A stretch of DNA of 64,000 nt. Origin: JAUMWX01 sp023394215. Its GTDB lineage: Bacteria; Bacillota; Clostridia; Tissierellales; Peptoniphilaceae. Location: assembly GCA_050313995.1 (NCBI GenBank), contig JBNPMM010000001.1; one strand, written 5' to 3'. Position 1 is the stretch's first letter, and each line of letters opens with the position of its first letter. Positions 50,140 to 59,022 of this stretch are shown here, one piece after another. The position numbers were made by a program, and so were the translations under genes. The notes below the pieces were generated by a model. The model did not search any database and was not told where the DNA came from. It was given only the letters and a program-made list of their open reading frames with translations.

Positions 50140-50167
50140 GAACGGCTAACTTAGCCGTTCTTTTTTT
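50140..50167 (+). terminator. Terminator of the tRNA operon
   Basis: A perfect 9-bp stem (GAACGGCTA/TAGCCGTTC) with a 3-nt loop and T7. From here to 50321 nothing further is recognised. Confidence 0.92.
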
Positions 50168-50321
50168 ATTCTTTCAAAAAAAGCATGAAAAATAAATTAT
50201 ATTCTTCACGCCTTTTTACAAATTTTTTATTCATTCTCTTGTAAACCCGACTTCAGCTATCAAAAATCCAAACGGAAAGATAAACTCCACTTTCAAAACT
50301 TTTCACTAAAGTCCCGCTTAT

Positions 50322-51860
50322 CTATCTTCCCTCTACTATTACTTCTGCCGCCTTTATCCCATCTATTGCACTCGAAACTATTCCACCTGCATATCCGGCG
50401 CCCTCTCCTATACAAAGAAGATTTGAAAGCGATAAGGATCTGAGATTTTCATCCCTATCAAATCTAACAGCACAAGACGTCCTCGTCTCGACTCCGGTAA
50501 GTATTGCATCTTCCATATCAAAACCTTTAAGTTTCTTACCCATATTTATAAGGGCATTTTTTATAAATAAGTTGATTTTTTCAGGATAAATTTGGTTTAG
50601 GTCTTTAAATACATAACCCGGTTTAATGGTAGGTACAACCGAGCCTATTTCTCTACTTATCTCTCCTCTCAAGAAATCTCCAACTTTTTGAATAGGGGCA
50701 ATATAACCCCCACCTCCCAATTCAAAGGCTCTTCTTTCCATTTCTTCTTGAAATTTCAAGCCCGCAAGAAACCCATTCCCGTATATACTTTCGTCTATAC
50801 CGCAAACAAGAGCAGAATTGGCATTGGCTCCCGCCCTATCATGATAACTCATACCGTTTACACAAAGCATTCCCTCATAAGAGCTTGCATTTATAACATA
50901 TCCACCGGGACACATACAAAAGGTATATACCCCTCTGCTGTTCTCCTCACTGTAAGTCAAAGCATAAGAGGCCTTCGGTAAAGACTCGTCATTTACATGG
51001 TACTGGGAAAAGTCTATCATCTTTTGGGGATGTTCTATCCTAAAACCTACAGCAAAGGGTTTATTTGAAATCTTAACCTTATCCTTTAACATATATACAG
51101 TATCTCTGGCACTATTTCCAAGCGCAAATATATATTGATCTGCAGAGAAATTTCCACTATTGGTTATAACGGAGGAAATCTTTCCATCTTCAATTTCTAT
51201 ATTTTCCATTTTCGTATCAAAGAAAAACTTAACCCCCCATGAGGTCATCTTCTCTCTCATATTCACTATTACTTGCCTAAGAAGGTCCGTACCTATATGA
51301 GGTTTTTGATCTATTAAAATATCTTTCGGGGCTCCATTTTCTACAAGAATCTTCAAAACTTCTCTTTGCCTTTTATCTTTAGACCTGGCGGTAAGTTTGC
51401 CGTCAGAAAAAGTACCCGCTCCCCCTTCTCCAAACTGAATATTTGACTCGGGATTTAAAACTCCGCTTTGAAAAAACTCATTGACACTCAAGGCCCTTTC
51501 CTCTATTTTCAGACCTCTTTCTATAAGTGTAACATCTACCCCGTAACTGCTTAAAATATAGGCTGCAAAAAGTCCTGACGGGCCAGCTCCGACCACAAGC
51601 ACCTTATTAAATTTATTATTTTTAGTAAGCTTAAAATTTTCTTCTTCATAAACTTGTGCATTTTTTATTTTTTTCAATTCCTTTTCACTCAACTCTATAT
51701 CTACAAGCACCTGAAAATTAAAGCTTATCCCTTTCCTGGCATCTATGGATTTTCTATATATCTCAAACTTTGTATTTTTCCTATTTAAAATTGAATCAAT
51801 CTTCTTGGACAGAAGCTTAATATCATCCTTTTCTATTTTTATATTACTGATCTTTATCAC
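50322..51860 (-). CDS. FAD-dependent oxidoreductase of the COG2509 type
   Basis: This 512-residue flavoprotein is of unknown substrate. Residues 1-80 form an RNA-binding-like or ferredoxin-like N-terminal domain. A Rossmann FAD motif VLVVGAGPSGLFAAYIL begins near residue 88, then IQFGEGGAGTFSDGKLTAR, a block characteristic of this family, and the C-terminal GEGAGYAGGIVSSAIDGIKAA. The start is GTG at 51860, with a weak GGCGGT site upstream. It lies 10 nt after the pseudouridine synthase gene and is probably cotranscribed. Physiological role is not established for this widespread family. Confidence 0.85.
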   Translation of the reverse strand: MIKISNIKIEKDDIKLLSKKIDSILNRKNTKFEIYRKSIDARKGISFNFQVLVDIELSEKELKKIKNAQVYEEENFKLTKNNKFNKVLVVGAGPSGLFAAYILSSYGVDVTLIERGLKIEERALSVNEFFQSGVLNPESNIQFGEGGAGTFSDGKLTARSKDKRQREVLKILVENGAPKDILIDQKPHIGTDLLRQVIVNMREKMTSWGVKFFFDTKMENIEIEDGKISSVITNSGNFSADQYIFALGNSARDTVYMLKDKVKISNKPFAVGFRIEHPQKMIDFSQYHVNDESLPKASYALTYSEENSRGVYTFCMCPGGYVINASSYEGMLCVNGMSYHDRAGANANSALVCGIDESIYGNGFLAGLKFQEEMERRAFELGGGGYIAPIQKVGDFLRGEISREIGSVVPTIKPGYVFKDLNQIYPEKINLFIKNALINMGKKLKGFDMEDAILTGVETRTSCAVRFDRDENLRSLSLSNLLCIGEGAGYAGGIVSSAIDGIKAAEVIVEGR

Positions 51861-51870
51861 AATCTACCGC

Positions 51871-52593
51871 CTAATCTTTTTCTATATCAACCACTTCCCT
51901 AAGCTTTAAAAGTTCATCTTCTCTAAGCCTTCTGTAAGAACCGAGTTCAAGTTCAGGGTCAAGCTGCAAAGGACCTATAGCCAACCTCTTTAAATAAGTT
52001 ACATTTTTCCCGCAAATAGCAAGCATTCTCTTTACCTGATGATATTTTCCCTCATGTATATACACATAGCACTCATAATCGGAAATTATTTCCAATTTTG
52101 CCGGAAGAGTCATATAAACTTCTTTTTCCAGATATATACCCCTTTCAAAAGCCTCAATATCTCCATTGGATAAAACAGCATCCACCCTTGCATAATATTT
52201 CTTAACGATTTTTTTATTGGGAGAAATAATATTATGAATAAGTCTGCCGTCATTAGTTAAAAATATCAAACCCTCCGTATCCTTATCAAGCCTTCCAGCG
52301 GGAGAAAGTTCCCTATCTCGAAGTTCTTCATCCAAGAGATCCAAAACAGTATCATCATATACAGACCTCGTTGCCGATATAAAACCTTGAGGTTTATTCA
52401 TCATTATATATAAATATTTCTCATAAATAAGCTTTTGATTATTAAACTTAACTTCATCCATATTTTCGTCAATATCAACTGTAGCCTTTGCAACAACCTT
52501 ACCGTTTACGCTGACATTTCCGTCTTTAATAAATTTCTTCACTTCTTTTCTCGAACCCAAACCTGCATTGGCCAAAAATTTATCTAATCTCAT
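51871..52593 (-). CDS. RsuA/RluB-type rRNA pseudouridine synthase
   Basis: This 240-residue protein has an N-terminal S4 RNA-binding domain (MRLDKFLANAGLGSRKEVKK) and a catalytic domain with AGRLDKDTEGLIFLTNDG (catalytic Asp in RLDKDTEG) and the C-terminal EGKYHQVKRMLAICGK. The length fits RsuA (16S rRNA) better than the longer RluB, but the target cannot be fixed from sequence alone. Confidence 0.88.
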   Translation of the reverse strand: MRLDKFLANAGLGSRKEVKKFIKDGNVSVNGKVVAKATVDIDENMDEVKFNNQKLIYEKYLYIMMNKPQGFISATRSVYDDTVLDLLDEELRDRELSPAGRLDKDTEGLIFLTNDGRLIHNIISPNKKIVKKYYARVDAVLSNGDIEAFERGIYLEKEVYMTLPAKLEIISDYECYVYIHEGKYHQVKRMLAICGKNVTYLKRLAIGPLQLDPELELGSYRRLREDELLKLREVVDIEKD

Positions 52594-52624
52594 ATAAGCT
52601 CCTTTTTTGATATTCTAACATTTA

Positions 52625-52681
52625 AACAAAAAAGGTTCTATATATCATCCAAACTCATAAGCCGGAAGGATACACAGAACC
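52625..52681 (-). terminator. Terminator of ribU
   Basis: Arms GGGTTCT..ATCC and GGAT..AGAACC form an interrupted hairpin (52634-52681), followed by TTTTTTG on the minus strand. Confidence 0.65.
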
Positions 52682-52717
52682 CTATGATTTGATTAAATAA
52701 AGAACAATCGGGGTTAA

Positions 52718-53332
52718 TTAAAATTTCTTAAAAATAATTGATATGCGCTTGTAAATAAGCAAAGTGACAAGGGCATTTAAAAGCCCTTTTACTATATTAA
52801 AAGGTGCAACTGCAAAAACCATAAGCTTTAAATAACTGTCCGCCAGCGGATTTACAGATTGTACCATAGGCACAAAGCCCTCAAGAGGCATACCGAAAGC
52901 CTTGGCATAGATAGGGAAAATTATAAAATAGTTCGATAATGTCGCCAATAAAGTCATGGCAACTACACCCAAAACCAAACCTACAGCTGCATTTTTCCTT
53001 GTTTTGTTCTTTGAATAGATGTATGAAGATATAAATACAAAAGTAGAACCCACTATTATATTTGAAAGTTCTCCTACATAGGCAGTAGTTGTTCCGTTAA
53101 GCATAACATTTACAACATTCTTTAGCACAACTGTAACTACACCGGCTATAGGTCCAAGTGCAAAACCGCTCACCAAAGTTGCCACATCTCCAAAATCCAC
53201 TGTCATAAAGTGGAAGGCAAAGGGTAAGGGAAACTTTACAAGCATCAACAAACCTGCCATAGCTGCGAAAATCGCAATCTTCACCATCGTGTTTACATTA
53301 AATTTTGTCTGATCTCTGTTAGTCAATTCCAT
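52718..53332 (-). CDS. ribU: Riboflavin ECF transporter S component RibU
   Basis: This is the substrate-binding membrane subunit for riboflavin uptake, working with the ecfA1/ecfA2/ecfT module at 20331-22817. The 204-residue protein has six hydrophobic helices, the S-component N-terminal AAMAGLLMLVKFPLPF (Ala-rich contact helix), FMTVDFGDVATLVSGFALGP and a basic C terminus. The ATG at 53332 has GGAGG 7 nt upstream. An FMN riboswitch with a terminator precedes it, which settles the substrate class. Confidence 0.95.
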   Translation of the reverse strand: MELTNRDQTKFNVNTMVKIAIFAAMAGLLMLVKFPLPFAFHFMTVDFGDVATLVSGFALGPIAGVVTVVLKNVVNVMLNGTTTAYVGELSNIIVGSTFVFISSYIYSKNKTRKNAAVGLVLGVVAMTLLATLSNYFIIFPIYAKAFGMPLEGFVPMVQSVNPLADSYLKLMVFAVAPFNIVKGLLNALVTLLIYKRISIIFKKF

Positions 53333-53367
53333 ATGACTACCTCCTTTGAAATATATTAGGAGCAATA

Positions 53368-53395
53368 AAATAAGCCCCACTATACTTCGGGGCTT
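53368..53395 (-). terminator. Riboswitch-controlled terminator before ribU
   Basis: A perfect 7-bp stem (AAGCCCC/GGGGCTT, 10-nt loop) with ATTTTATT following on the minus strand lies between the FMN aptamer and ribU. It is the likely expression platform. Confidence 0.75.
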
Positions 53396-53410
53396 TAAAA
53401 ATCGAGTATT

Positions 53411-53517
53411 TATCTTCTCTCATCCAGACTATACTGTCGGTTTTGGAATTTCACCAAATCAGCTTTCGCTCGCGGACTTTACCGCCGGTAGGGAATCACA
53501 CCCTGCCCTGAAGAATC
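53411..53517 (-). promoter_or_regulatory. FMN riboswitch (RFN element)
   Basis: On the minus strand the conserved aptamer segments are present in order: TTCAGGGCAGGGTG, GATTCCCTACCGGCGGTAA, GTCCGCGAGC, TTGGTGAAATTCC, ACCGACAGTATAGTCTGGAT and GAGAGAAG. FMN binding is expected to favour the downstream terminator and shut off ribU. Confidence 0.97.
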
Positions 53518-53584
53518 TATAATCAGTATATACCTGTTTAAGAGTCTTGTCAATATTTTAGTAATTATTTATAAAACTTAACAT

Positions 53585-53610
53585 ATTAAAAGGAGGTCCT
53601 AAGACCTCCT
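53585..53610 (-). terminator. Terminator of hbd
   Basis: A perfect 8-bp stem (AGGAGGTC/GACCTCCT) with a TTAG loop and a short T-run lies 9 nt after the hbd stop. Confidence 0.8.
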
Positions 53611-53618
53611 AAAATTTC

Positions 53619-54473
53619 TTATTTTGAATAATCGTAGAATCCCTTACCAGTCTTCTTTCCTAACCAACCTGCAGCTACATAGCTCTTTAACAACGGACTT
53701 GGAGCATACTTAGGATTTCCAAAGCCTGTATAAAGAACATTAAGAATTGAAAGTATAGTATCCAAACCTATGAAATCAGCTAAAGCCAAAGGTCCCATCG
53801 GATGGTTTGCTCCACGCTTCATAGCTTCATCTATATCTTCTATACTTGCTACACCTGTTTCAACAGCACTTATAGCTTCATTTATCATAGTGATAAGAAT
53901 TCTGTTTACTGCAAAACCAGGTACATCCTTAACCATTACTGATACTTTATTGATTTTTTCAGCAACAGCAGCAACTGTATTATAAGTTTCATCAGATGTA
54001 GCTATACCCCTTATCAATTCTATAAGAGTCATAACAGGTACAGGATTGAAGAAATGCATACCTATAAAGTTTTCAGGCTTCTTATAAGCCGCTGCCAACT
54101 CTGTGATCGGTAAAGATGATGTATTTGAAGCGAATATACATTCGTCAGAAACTATATCATTTAATTGCTTGATAAGTTGAGTCTTAATTCCCAAGTTTTC
54201 TATGATCGCTTCGATAATAAGGTCAACATCTTTAGCAACACTTAAATCTGTAGCAGGCTTAATCAAAGAAAGAATAGCCGCTTTTTCTTCTTCAGTCTTC
54301 TTACCCTTTGCAACATCTTTAGCAAGCAGTTTGTCTATAAAGGCAATTCTTGAAGTTACAAATTCTTCTTTAGCATCATTCAACAATACTTCATATCCGG
54401 CTTGTGCAAGTACTTGAGCTATTCCACCGCCCATTTGTCCTGCGCCGATTACCAAAACTTTCTTAACGTCCAT
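53619..54473 (-). CDS. hbd: 3-hydroxybutyryl-CoA dehydrogenase
   Basis: This NAD(P)-dependent enzyme reduces acetoacetyl-CoA to 3-hydroxybutyryl-CoA in butyrate fermentation. The 284-residue protein has VLVIGAGQMGGGIAQVLAQAG at the N terminus, SNTSSLPITELA, the catalytic-His segment IGMHFFNPVPVM, DVPGFAVNRIL and NHPMGPLALADFIGLD. The ATG at 54473 has GGAGGG upstream; an earlier in-frame TTG overlaps that site. The gene is monocistronic, apart from crotonase and thiolase genes, which are not in this window. Confidence 0.95.
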   Translation of the reverse strand: MDVKKVLVIGAGQMGGGIAQVLAQAGYEVLLNDAKEEFVTSRIAFIDKLLAKDVAKGKKTEEEKAAILSLIKPATDLSVAKDVDLIIEAIIENLGIKTQLIKQLNDIVSDECIFASNTSSLPITELAAAYKKPENFIGMHFFNPVPVMTLIELIRGIATSDETYNTVAAVAEKINKVSVMVKDVPGFAVNRILITMINEAISAVETGVASIEDIDEAMKRGANHPMGPLALADFIGLDTILSILNVLYTGFGNPKYAPSPLLKSYVAAGWLGKKTGKGFYDYSK

Positions 54474-54516
54474 AAAACCCTCCAAAATATTTTATTGATT
54501 ATAAATTAACAACTAT

Positions 54517-54545
54517 ATTGTACACCATTTTTCCATAAAATTCAA
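54517..54545 (-). promoter_or_regulatory. Promoter of hbd
   Basis: TTGAAT (54545-54540) and TACAAT (54522-54517) have a 17-nt spacer on the minus strand. Confidence 0.6.
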
Positions 54546-54565
54546 ATTTATTTTACAAAAAACAG

Positions 54566-54949
54566 TCAACAATTCCTACCCTTATAGTTTTCTAAAAAAG
54601 CCTCATCTTCAAGTTCAAGATCATTTATCCCCGCCAAGGATTCCGTGTGATGCCTCAACTCATGATAAATCAGCTCCTCCAGCTTATTTCTAAGCTCAGT
54701 TCTTTTAAGATGAGCATAAGAAAGCCTTATAGAACCATAATATATATTAATCTGCCTCCTGGTACCGAACCTTGCATACTCTCCCAAAACAAGCAAATCC
54801 TTTTTGTTTGCCTTTTCATGGTACTTAGTATCTTCAAGCAAGATTATGCCGCCGTTAAGCTTATTAAATAAGCCAGGTTCTACAGTAGAAACTATACTTT
54901 CAAGTATATCATAAACTTCTTCTATTGTGTACTCAATATCGTTTTCCAT
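54566..54949 (-). CDS. Small zincin-type metallopeptidase family protein
   Basis: This 127-residue protein has one zinc-peptidase-like motif, LIYHELRHHTESLAG (HExxH within YHELRHH) near residue 92, followed by LELEDEAFLENYKG. It resembles the compact predicted metallopeptidases (minimal zincins, PF06262-like) found in actinobacteria and clostridia. There is no signal peptide, so it would be cytoplasmic. Substrate is unknown. The call is by motif and length. Confidence 0.7.
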   Translation of the reverse strand: MENDIEYTIEEVYDILESIVSTVEPGLFNKLNGGIILLEDTKYHEKANKKDLLVLGEYARFGTRRQINIYYGSIRLSYAHLKRTELRNKLEELIYHELRHHTESLAGINDLELEDEAFLENYKGRNC

Positions 54950-55004
54950 AATTTACTCTCCTATCTTTTAATACCCATAAATTTCAATTTATACTGTTTT
55001 TTCT

Positions 55005-55033
55005 TTTACATGTAATAATATATGAGATATAAT
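55005..55033 (+). promoter_or_regulatory. Promoter of the leucyl aminopeptidase gene
   Basis: TTTACA (55005-55010) and a perfect TATAAT (55028-55033) have a 17-nt spacer, 25 nt before the start codon. Confidence 0.65.
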
Positions 55034-55058
55034 TATTTAAAATTACAAGGAGGAAATT

Positions 55059-56468
55059 ATGAAACTATATTTTGATGATACAGCTGCAGTAAAAGTCAGA
55101 CTTTCTTTTGAAGACTCTATCAACTGCCAGCATCTACAAAAAGTGGAAGACAATAAATTATTTGATTCTAAATTTAAATCAATTTTCAAAGCCGTAAATA
55201 TAGATGGACAAGGGCATGTATTTTTCGGACTTGGAAAATCTTCAGAGATTACAGGTTACAAGCTTATTGAGGCCTTCCACTTTCTTGCAAAAGAACTAAA
55301 AGCAAGCAATTTGCTTGATGTAAAAGTAAAATTTCCTGAAATAGGTTTTGAAAACACAACAAACATTCTAAAAGCCTTGGAAGGATTTTTACAAGAAGAA
55401 TATACTTGGGAAATTTATAAATCCGATAAAAGCGATAAAAAAGAGCTTTCAGTCCATATAGCTAAAGAATTTGAAGTTCTTGAAGAAGATTTTCATGAGT
55501 TGGAAAACCTGATACTTGGTCAGAATATTACAAGAAATTTAGTAAATACACCTTCAAATGACCTATATCCTGAATCCTATGCTAACTATATCAAAGAGCT
55601 TTTCGCAAACACAGCGGTTGAGGTAGAAGTATTTGATGAAAAAGAATGTAAAGAAATGGGTATGGAAGCCTTGCTTCAAGTAGGAATGGGTTCTGATAAA
55701 AAACCAAGATTCATAGTTATGAAATACCTTCCTTTAGCCGATGAAAAAGAGCACCTTACCTTTGTCGGAAAAGGGTTAACATATGATAGTGGCGGATATG
55801 CCGTTAAACCTGCGACAGGTATGGTTACAATGAAATCCGATATGGGAGGTTCCGCTTCTGTAGTAGGCTTACTTTTTGCCCTACAGGCAAATAAGGTTCA
55901 AAAAAATGTAGTCGGCGTAATAGCCGCTGCTGAAAATATGATTTCAGGATCAGCCTACAAAAATGGAGACATTATAAGCTCAATGAAGGGCTCAACTATA
56001 GAAGTAATAAATACAGATGCTGAAGGTAGAATAACCCTTGCGGATTCCCTATACTATGCAGCAACAAAACTTAATTCAAAGGCGATTATAGATCTTGCAA
56101 CCCTTACGGGAGCCTGCATAGTTGCCCTTGGTGAAAAAGTGACAGGGTTGGTAACAAATAACGATGATCTTGCCAACTCACTTTTAGACTCCTCTAAGGC
56201 TGCCGACGAATATCTGCATAAATTTGATGTATTCCCTTGCCATAGAGAACAGATAAAAAGCCAAGTTGCCGATCTTAGAAACTCTACCGTGGGCGGAGCG
56301 GGTTCAATCACGGCCGGTCTGTTCTTGGAACACTTTGTAGAAGGCAAACCATGGGTTCATATGGATATAGCAGGTCCTGCCTGGGCTGATGCGGCATTTG
56401 ACTTTACTCCGCTTGGAGGCACCGGAAACCCCGTAAAAACGATTTATGATTTTGCTAAAAAGTTTTAG
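55059..56468 (+). CDS. M17 family leucyl aminopeptidase
   Basis: This cytosolic, two-metal exopeptidase removes N-terminal residues from peptides. The 469-residue protein has a divergent N-terminal domain (1-150) and a catalytic domain with GKGLTYDSGGYAVKPATGM (metal-binding Lys and Asp), KSDMGGSASVVGLL and the signature NTDAEGRITLADSL. The C-terminal WVHMDIAGPAW is also present. AAGGAGGAAATT precedes the ATG. It stands alone on the plus strand between its own promoter and a shared hairpin. Confidence 0.93.
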   Translation: MKLYFDDTAAVKVRLSFEDSINCQHLQKVEDNKLFDSKFKSIFKAVNIDGQGHVFFGLGKSSEITGYKLIEAFHFLAKELKASNLLDVKVKFPEIGFENTTNILKALEGFLQEEYTWEIYKSDKSDKKELSVHIAKEFEVLEEDFHELENLILGQNITRNLVNTPSNDLYPESYANYIKELFANTAVEVEVFDEKECKEMGMEALLQVGMGSDKKPRFIVMKYLPLADEKEHLTFVGKGLTYDSGGYAVKPATGMVTMKSDMGGSASVVGLLFALQANKVQKNVVGVIAAAENMISGSAYKNGDIISSMKGSTIEVINTDAEGRITLADSLYYAATKLNSKAIIDLATLTGACIVALGEKVTGLVTNNDDLANSLLDSSKAADEYLHKFDVFPCHREQIKSQVADLRNSTVGGAGSITAGLFLEHFVEGKPWVHMDIAGPAWADAAFDFTPLGGTGNPVKTIYDFAKKF

Positions 56469-56521
56469 TTTGAAAGCACTTTAGATATATTTGAAATATC
56501 GGCCATATACTTAAAATAAAT

Positions 56522-56583
56522 AGGTTCTATAATATCTGTTGATGAAACCGAATAACAGTTTTTCAACAAATATTATAGAACCT
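56522..56583. terminator. Long convergent hairpin between aminopeptidase and pilus operon
   Basis: 21-nt arms (56522-56542 and 56563-56583, starting AGGTTCTATAATAT) pair with one mismatch. It lies between two convergent genes. T-rich sequence follows on the minus strand (ATTTATTTTAA) and less clearly on plus, so it probably serves as a bidirectional terminator. Confidence 0.65.
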
Positions 56584-56631
56584 AAAATTTTATATTTCAC
56601 TTTTTCAAAAATTAACGGCATTTTATAAAAC

Positions 56632-57459
56632 TTATTTTTGCAATTCCTTTTTATATAAATATTTTATAAACTCAACCATGAGCATAATAATTAATAATAT
56701 TACAAAAAAGGGAATTGCAACTATATATTTATTTACCTCTACCAAATCTGATACTATTCTTATATCTTCTATATCATTATTGATCCTTACGCCCCTTACT
56801 AAAAGTCTGTGTGTATTAACTCCATAAGGTGTACACGTTACCAATGTAACATAATCTTTACTTTTATCAATCATTAATTCGTCCAACTCATTCGGCAAAA
56901 CAACTTTTATCTGATCCACTTCATATGTCATACTTTCATTTAATGTTTCTATATTAAAAATGTCTCCCTTTTTTAATACGGTAATATCTGTAAATAATCT
57001 TGCGGACTTTAACCCTGTATGACCCGATACAACACTATGCGTTCCTTTGCCGCCTATAGGCAATGAACTCCCCGGTATATGCCCTATAGCCACCTGAAGT
57101 ATCGCCTCATCCGTTCCATGATATATAGGAAGTTTTAAATTTATCTTTGGTATCTCTACCGTTGACATTACATCTGAGCCGGGTATCTTTAACATTTCAT
57201 TGTACAATTTATTATCTTCTTCAGAAAGTATATATCTTTCATTCGATTTATTTGCCAATCCTTTGTTATATTCTTCGGCTCTTAAAATTAATTTTGCATA
57301 ATCACTTTCAGATACTTTAGTCTTTTCATGATTATATCCTCCGATCACCTCTGTTTGATGCCTAATATTCCACCAATTGCTAAATGAAGGATATAATAGA
57401 AGCCCTATACCTAAAAGCATTATAAAAAGAACTGCTGCTGTTGATTTTCTAAATTTCAT
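56632..57459 (-). CDS. Class C (pilin-polymerising) sortase
   Basis: It joins pilin subunits through LPXTG-lysine bonds. The 275-residue protein has an N-terminal membrane helix (~7-24), the sortase core with His147 (VSGHTGL), Cys209 (TLVTCTPYG) and Arg218 (THRLLVRG), and a C-terminal membrane helix (~244-265), the layout of class C sortases. The lid region around SEEDNKLYNEMLKIPGS lacks an obvious DPF/DPW motif. It is last in the pilus operon, 57 nt after the backbone pilin gene, with a hairpin in the gap. Confidence 0.93.
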   Translation of the reverse strand: MKFRKSTAAVLFIMLLGIGLLLYPSFSNWWNIRHQTEVIGGYNHEKTKVSESDYAKLILRAEEYNKGLANKSNERYILSEEDNKLYNEMLKIPGSDVMSTVEIPKINLKLPIYHGTDEAILQVAIGHIPGSSLPIGGKGTHSVVSGHTGLKSARLFTDITVLKKGDIFNIETLNESMTYEVDQIKVVLPNELDELMIDKSKDYVTLVTCTPYGVNTHRLLVRGVRINNDIEDIRIVSDLVEVNKYIVAIPFFVILLIIMLMVEFIKYLYKKELQK

Positions 57460-57477
57460 ATAAGCTTTCCTTATAGT

Positions 57478-57505
57478 TTTAGGGAGAGAAATCTCCCTCC
57501 CTAAA
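57478..57505 (-). other. Intercistronic hairpin between backbone pilin and sortase genes
   Basis: A perfect 9-bp stem (TTTAGGGAG/CTCCCTAAA) without a T-run lies between the pilin stop and the sortase start. It could attenuate readthrough or protect the pilin mRNA 3' end, giving more pilin than sortase. Confidence 0.6.
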
Positions 57506-57516
57506 TGCTCATTATA

Positions 57517-59022
57517 CTACTTTATTGATTTCCTTTGTTTAAATAGATATAAGGCCCCTCCTAACACAAGTACCGAACCGACAATATAAATTAATGTCGT
57601 ACCGCTACCGCCTGTTTCCGGAAGTAACGGCCCCTGCTTATTTACCACTTGGGCTGCCAATGATCCCTCATTTAAATCCTGAGTCATTTCCAATTTAATC
57701 GAGCCGTCTAAGGTGTTCCCATTCAAACTTTCTAAGTTTAAGCCTTCATCAATATGGCTTGCAACCACCTTAAATTCTATCGGCTTAATCGTATTATATC
57801 CTGCAGGTGTTTTAGACTCTGTTAATCTGTATTTTCCATCATCCAAGCCCCTAAATGTAAATGAAGTCAATCCCTCAGGTGTTAACCCCTCATCTTCAAA
57901 CTTATTTACTACGATATATTTTTCAGTCTTGGCGTTAAATTTTTCTAATTGGAACCCCGCCCCTTTTAAAGGTTTTTGTTCTCCGTCAACCTTGTTTACA
58001 ACAAGCTTATATGTGAATACAATAACCCTATCCTTAGGTGTATTTCCGGTAGGTCCGTTTTCTCCCTCTCTATCATAGTTGGGATTATTTGAATACTCTA
58101 AATACACTTCATTTAAATTTCCGTGCGATCCTAAAACCGCATGTTCATTTAATACAGCCTTATATTCAACCGTAATTTTACTTTCTTTTGTAATTGTTAC
58201 ATTTTTTATTGTTTTTAAATCGGAAAACAAAACCTTAAATCCTTTTGAATTGTTATTAGTTTCTTCTACAGTAAAGCCTTCACTGATTTCTTGCTCATCA
58301 ACAAATACTTTTAACGATTCTTTATTAAATGTTAATCCTTCAGACATTTCATCATGAAATACATATTTATATGTTTTATATTCGTCATAATTTGCGGGCA
58401 ATGTACCTGTTAACTTAAACGGCAACAACTCGCCTATATCATAATCTGCTGTCTTAGCCCAATCTTTATAATCTGTATCCTCTGAATAATTTATATCTTT
58501 AACATATTTTGATACTGTCGGAACATCTAATTTTGTTTGGGCTTTTACATTTCCTACAACCTTTAATATATACGTTGTATACGCACCGTTTTCAACTCGA
58601 TTCTGTGAATCTTCCTTATCTTTTACAAGGTAATATCCGGATTCCAAATTTTTAAATTCATAGGTTTGATTTGCTTCAACCGCTCCCGAAGTCTGTAAAG
58701 CATCCGAAAGTTTCTTTCCGTCAATTAAATCCTTAGCAAATTGTGTCGCAAATTTTGCATCAGTTAAACTTTCAGCCTTAGCCAAAGCATCCCCCTCACC
58801 TTCAGGAGTTTTTACAGATATACCCCAGGTAATATTAGACAATTGTGATTTACCTTCAACTACATCCCCTTTAAATATTTGATATAATTCAAATGTATGT
58901 GCCGATTTACCTGTATTTTCAACAGTTAGCGTATTTCCCCCAACTGCTGAAACAGGTACAATAATTCCTAATATTATGATCAATGCCGTTAATGCACTAA
59001 ATAATTTCTTAAAATTTCTCAT
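57517..59022 (-). CDS. LPXTG-anchored backbone pilin (SpaA/SpaH type)
   Basis: This is the major pilus subunit, 501 residues. It has a signal peptide (cleavage near VSAVGG, residue ~27), an N-terminal domain, and a pilin-motif-like segment DVPTVSKYVKD (~167-177) whose Lys may accept the sortase bond. Isopeptide-forming domains follow, including a Cna-B domain with E-box YRLTESKTPAGY (~397-408). It ends with LPETG at 467, a hydrophobic helix and a KQRKSIK tail. The pilin motif differs from the classical YPK, so the linking lysine is uncertain. Its start overlaps the adhesin gene by 14 nt. Confidence 0.92.
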   Translation of the reverse strand: MRNFKKLFSALTALIIILGIIVPVSAVGGNTLTVENTGKSAHTFELYQIFKGDVVEGKSQLSNITWGISVKTPEGEGDALAKAESLTDAKFATQFAKDLIDGKKLSDALQTSGAVEANQTYEFKNLESGYYLVKDKEDSQNRVENGAYTTYILKVVGNVKAQTKLDVPTVSKYVKDINYSEDTDYKDWAKTADYDIGELLPFKLTGTLPANYDEYKTYKYVFHDEMSEGLTFNKESLKVFVDEQEISEGFTVEETNNNSKGFKVLFSDLKTIKNVTITKESKITVEYKAVLNEHAVLGSHGNLNEVYLEYSNNPNYDREGENGPTGNTPKDRVIVFTYKLVVNKVDGEQKPLKGAGFQLEKFNAKTEKYIVVNKFEDEGLTPEGLTSFTFRGLDDGKYRLTESKTPAGYNTIKPIEFKVVASHIDEGLNLESLNGNTLDGSIKLEMTQDLNEGSLAAQVVNKQGPLLPETGGSGTTLIYIVGSVLVLGGALYLFKQRKSIK

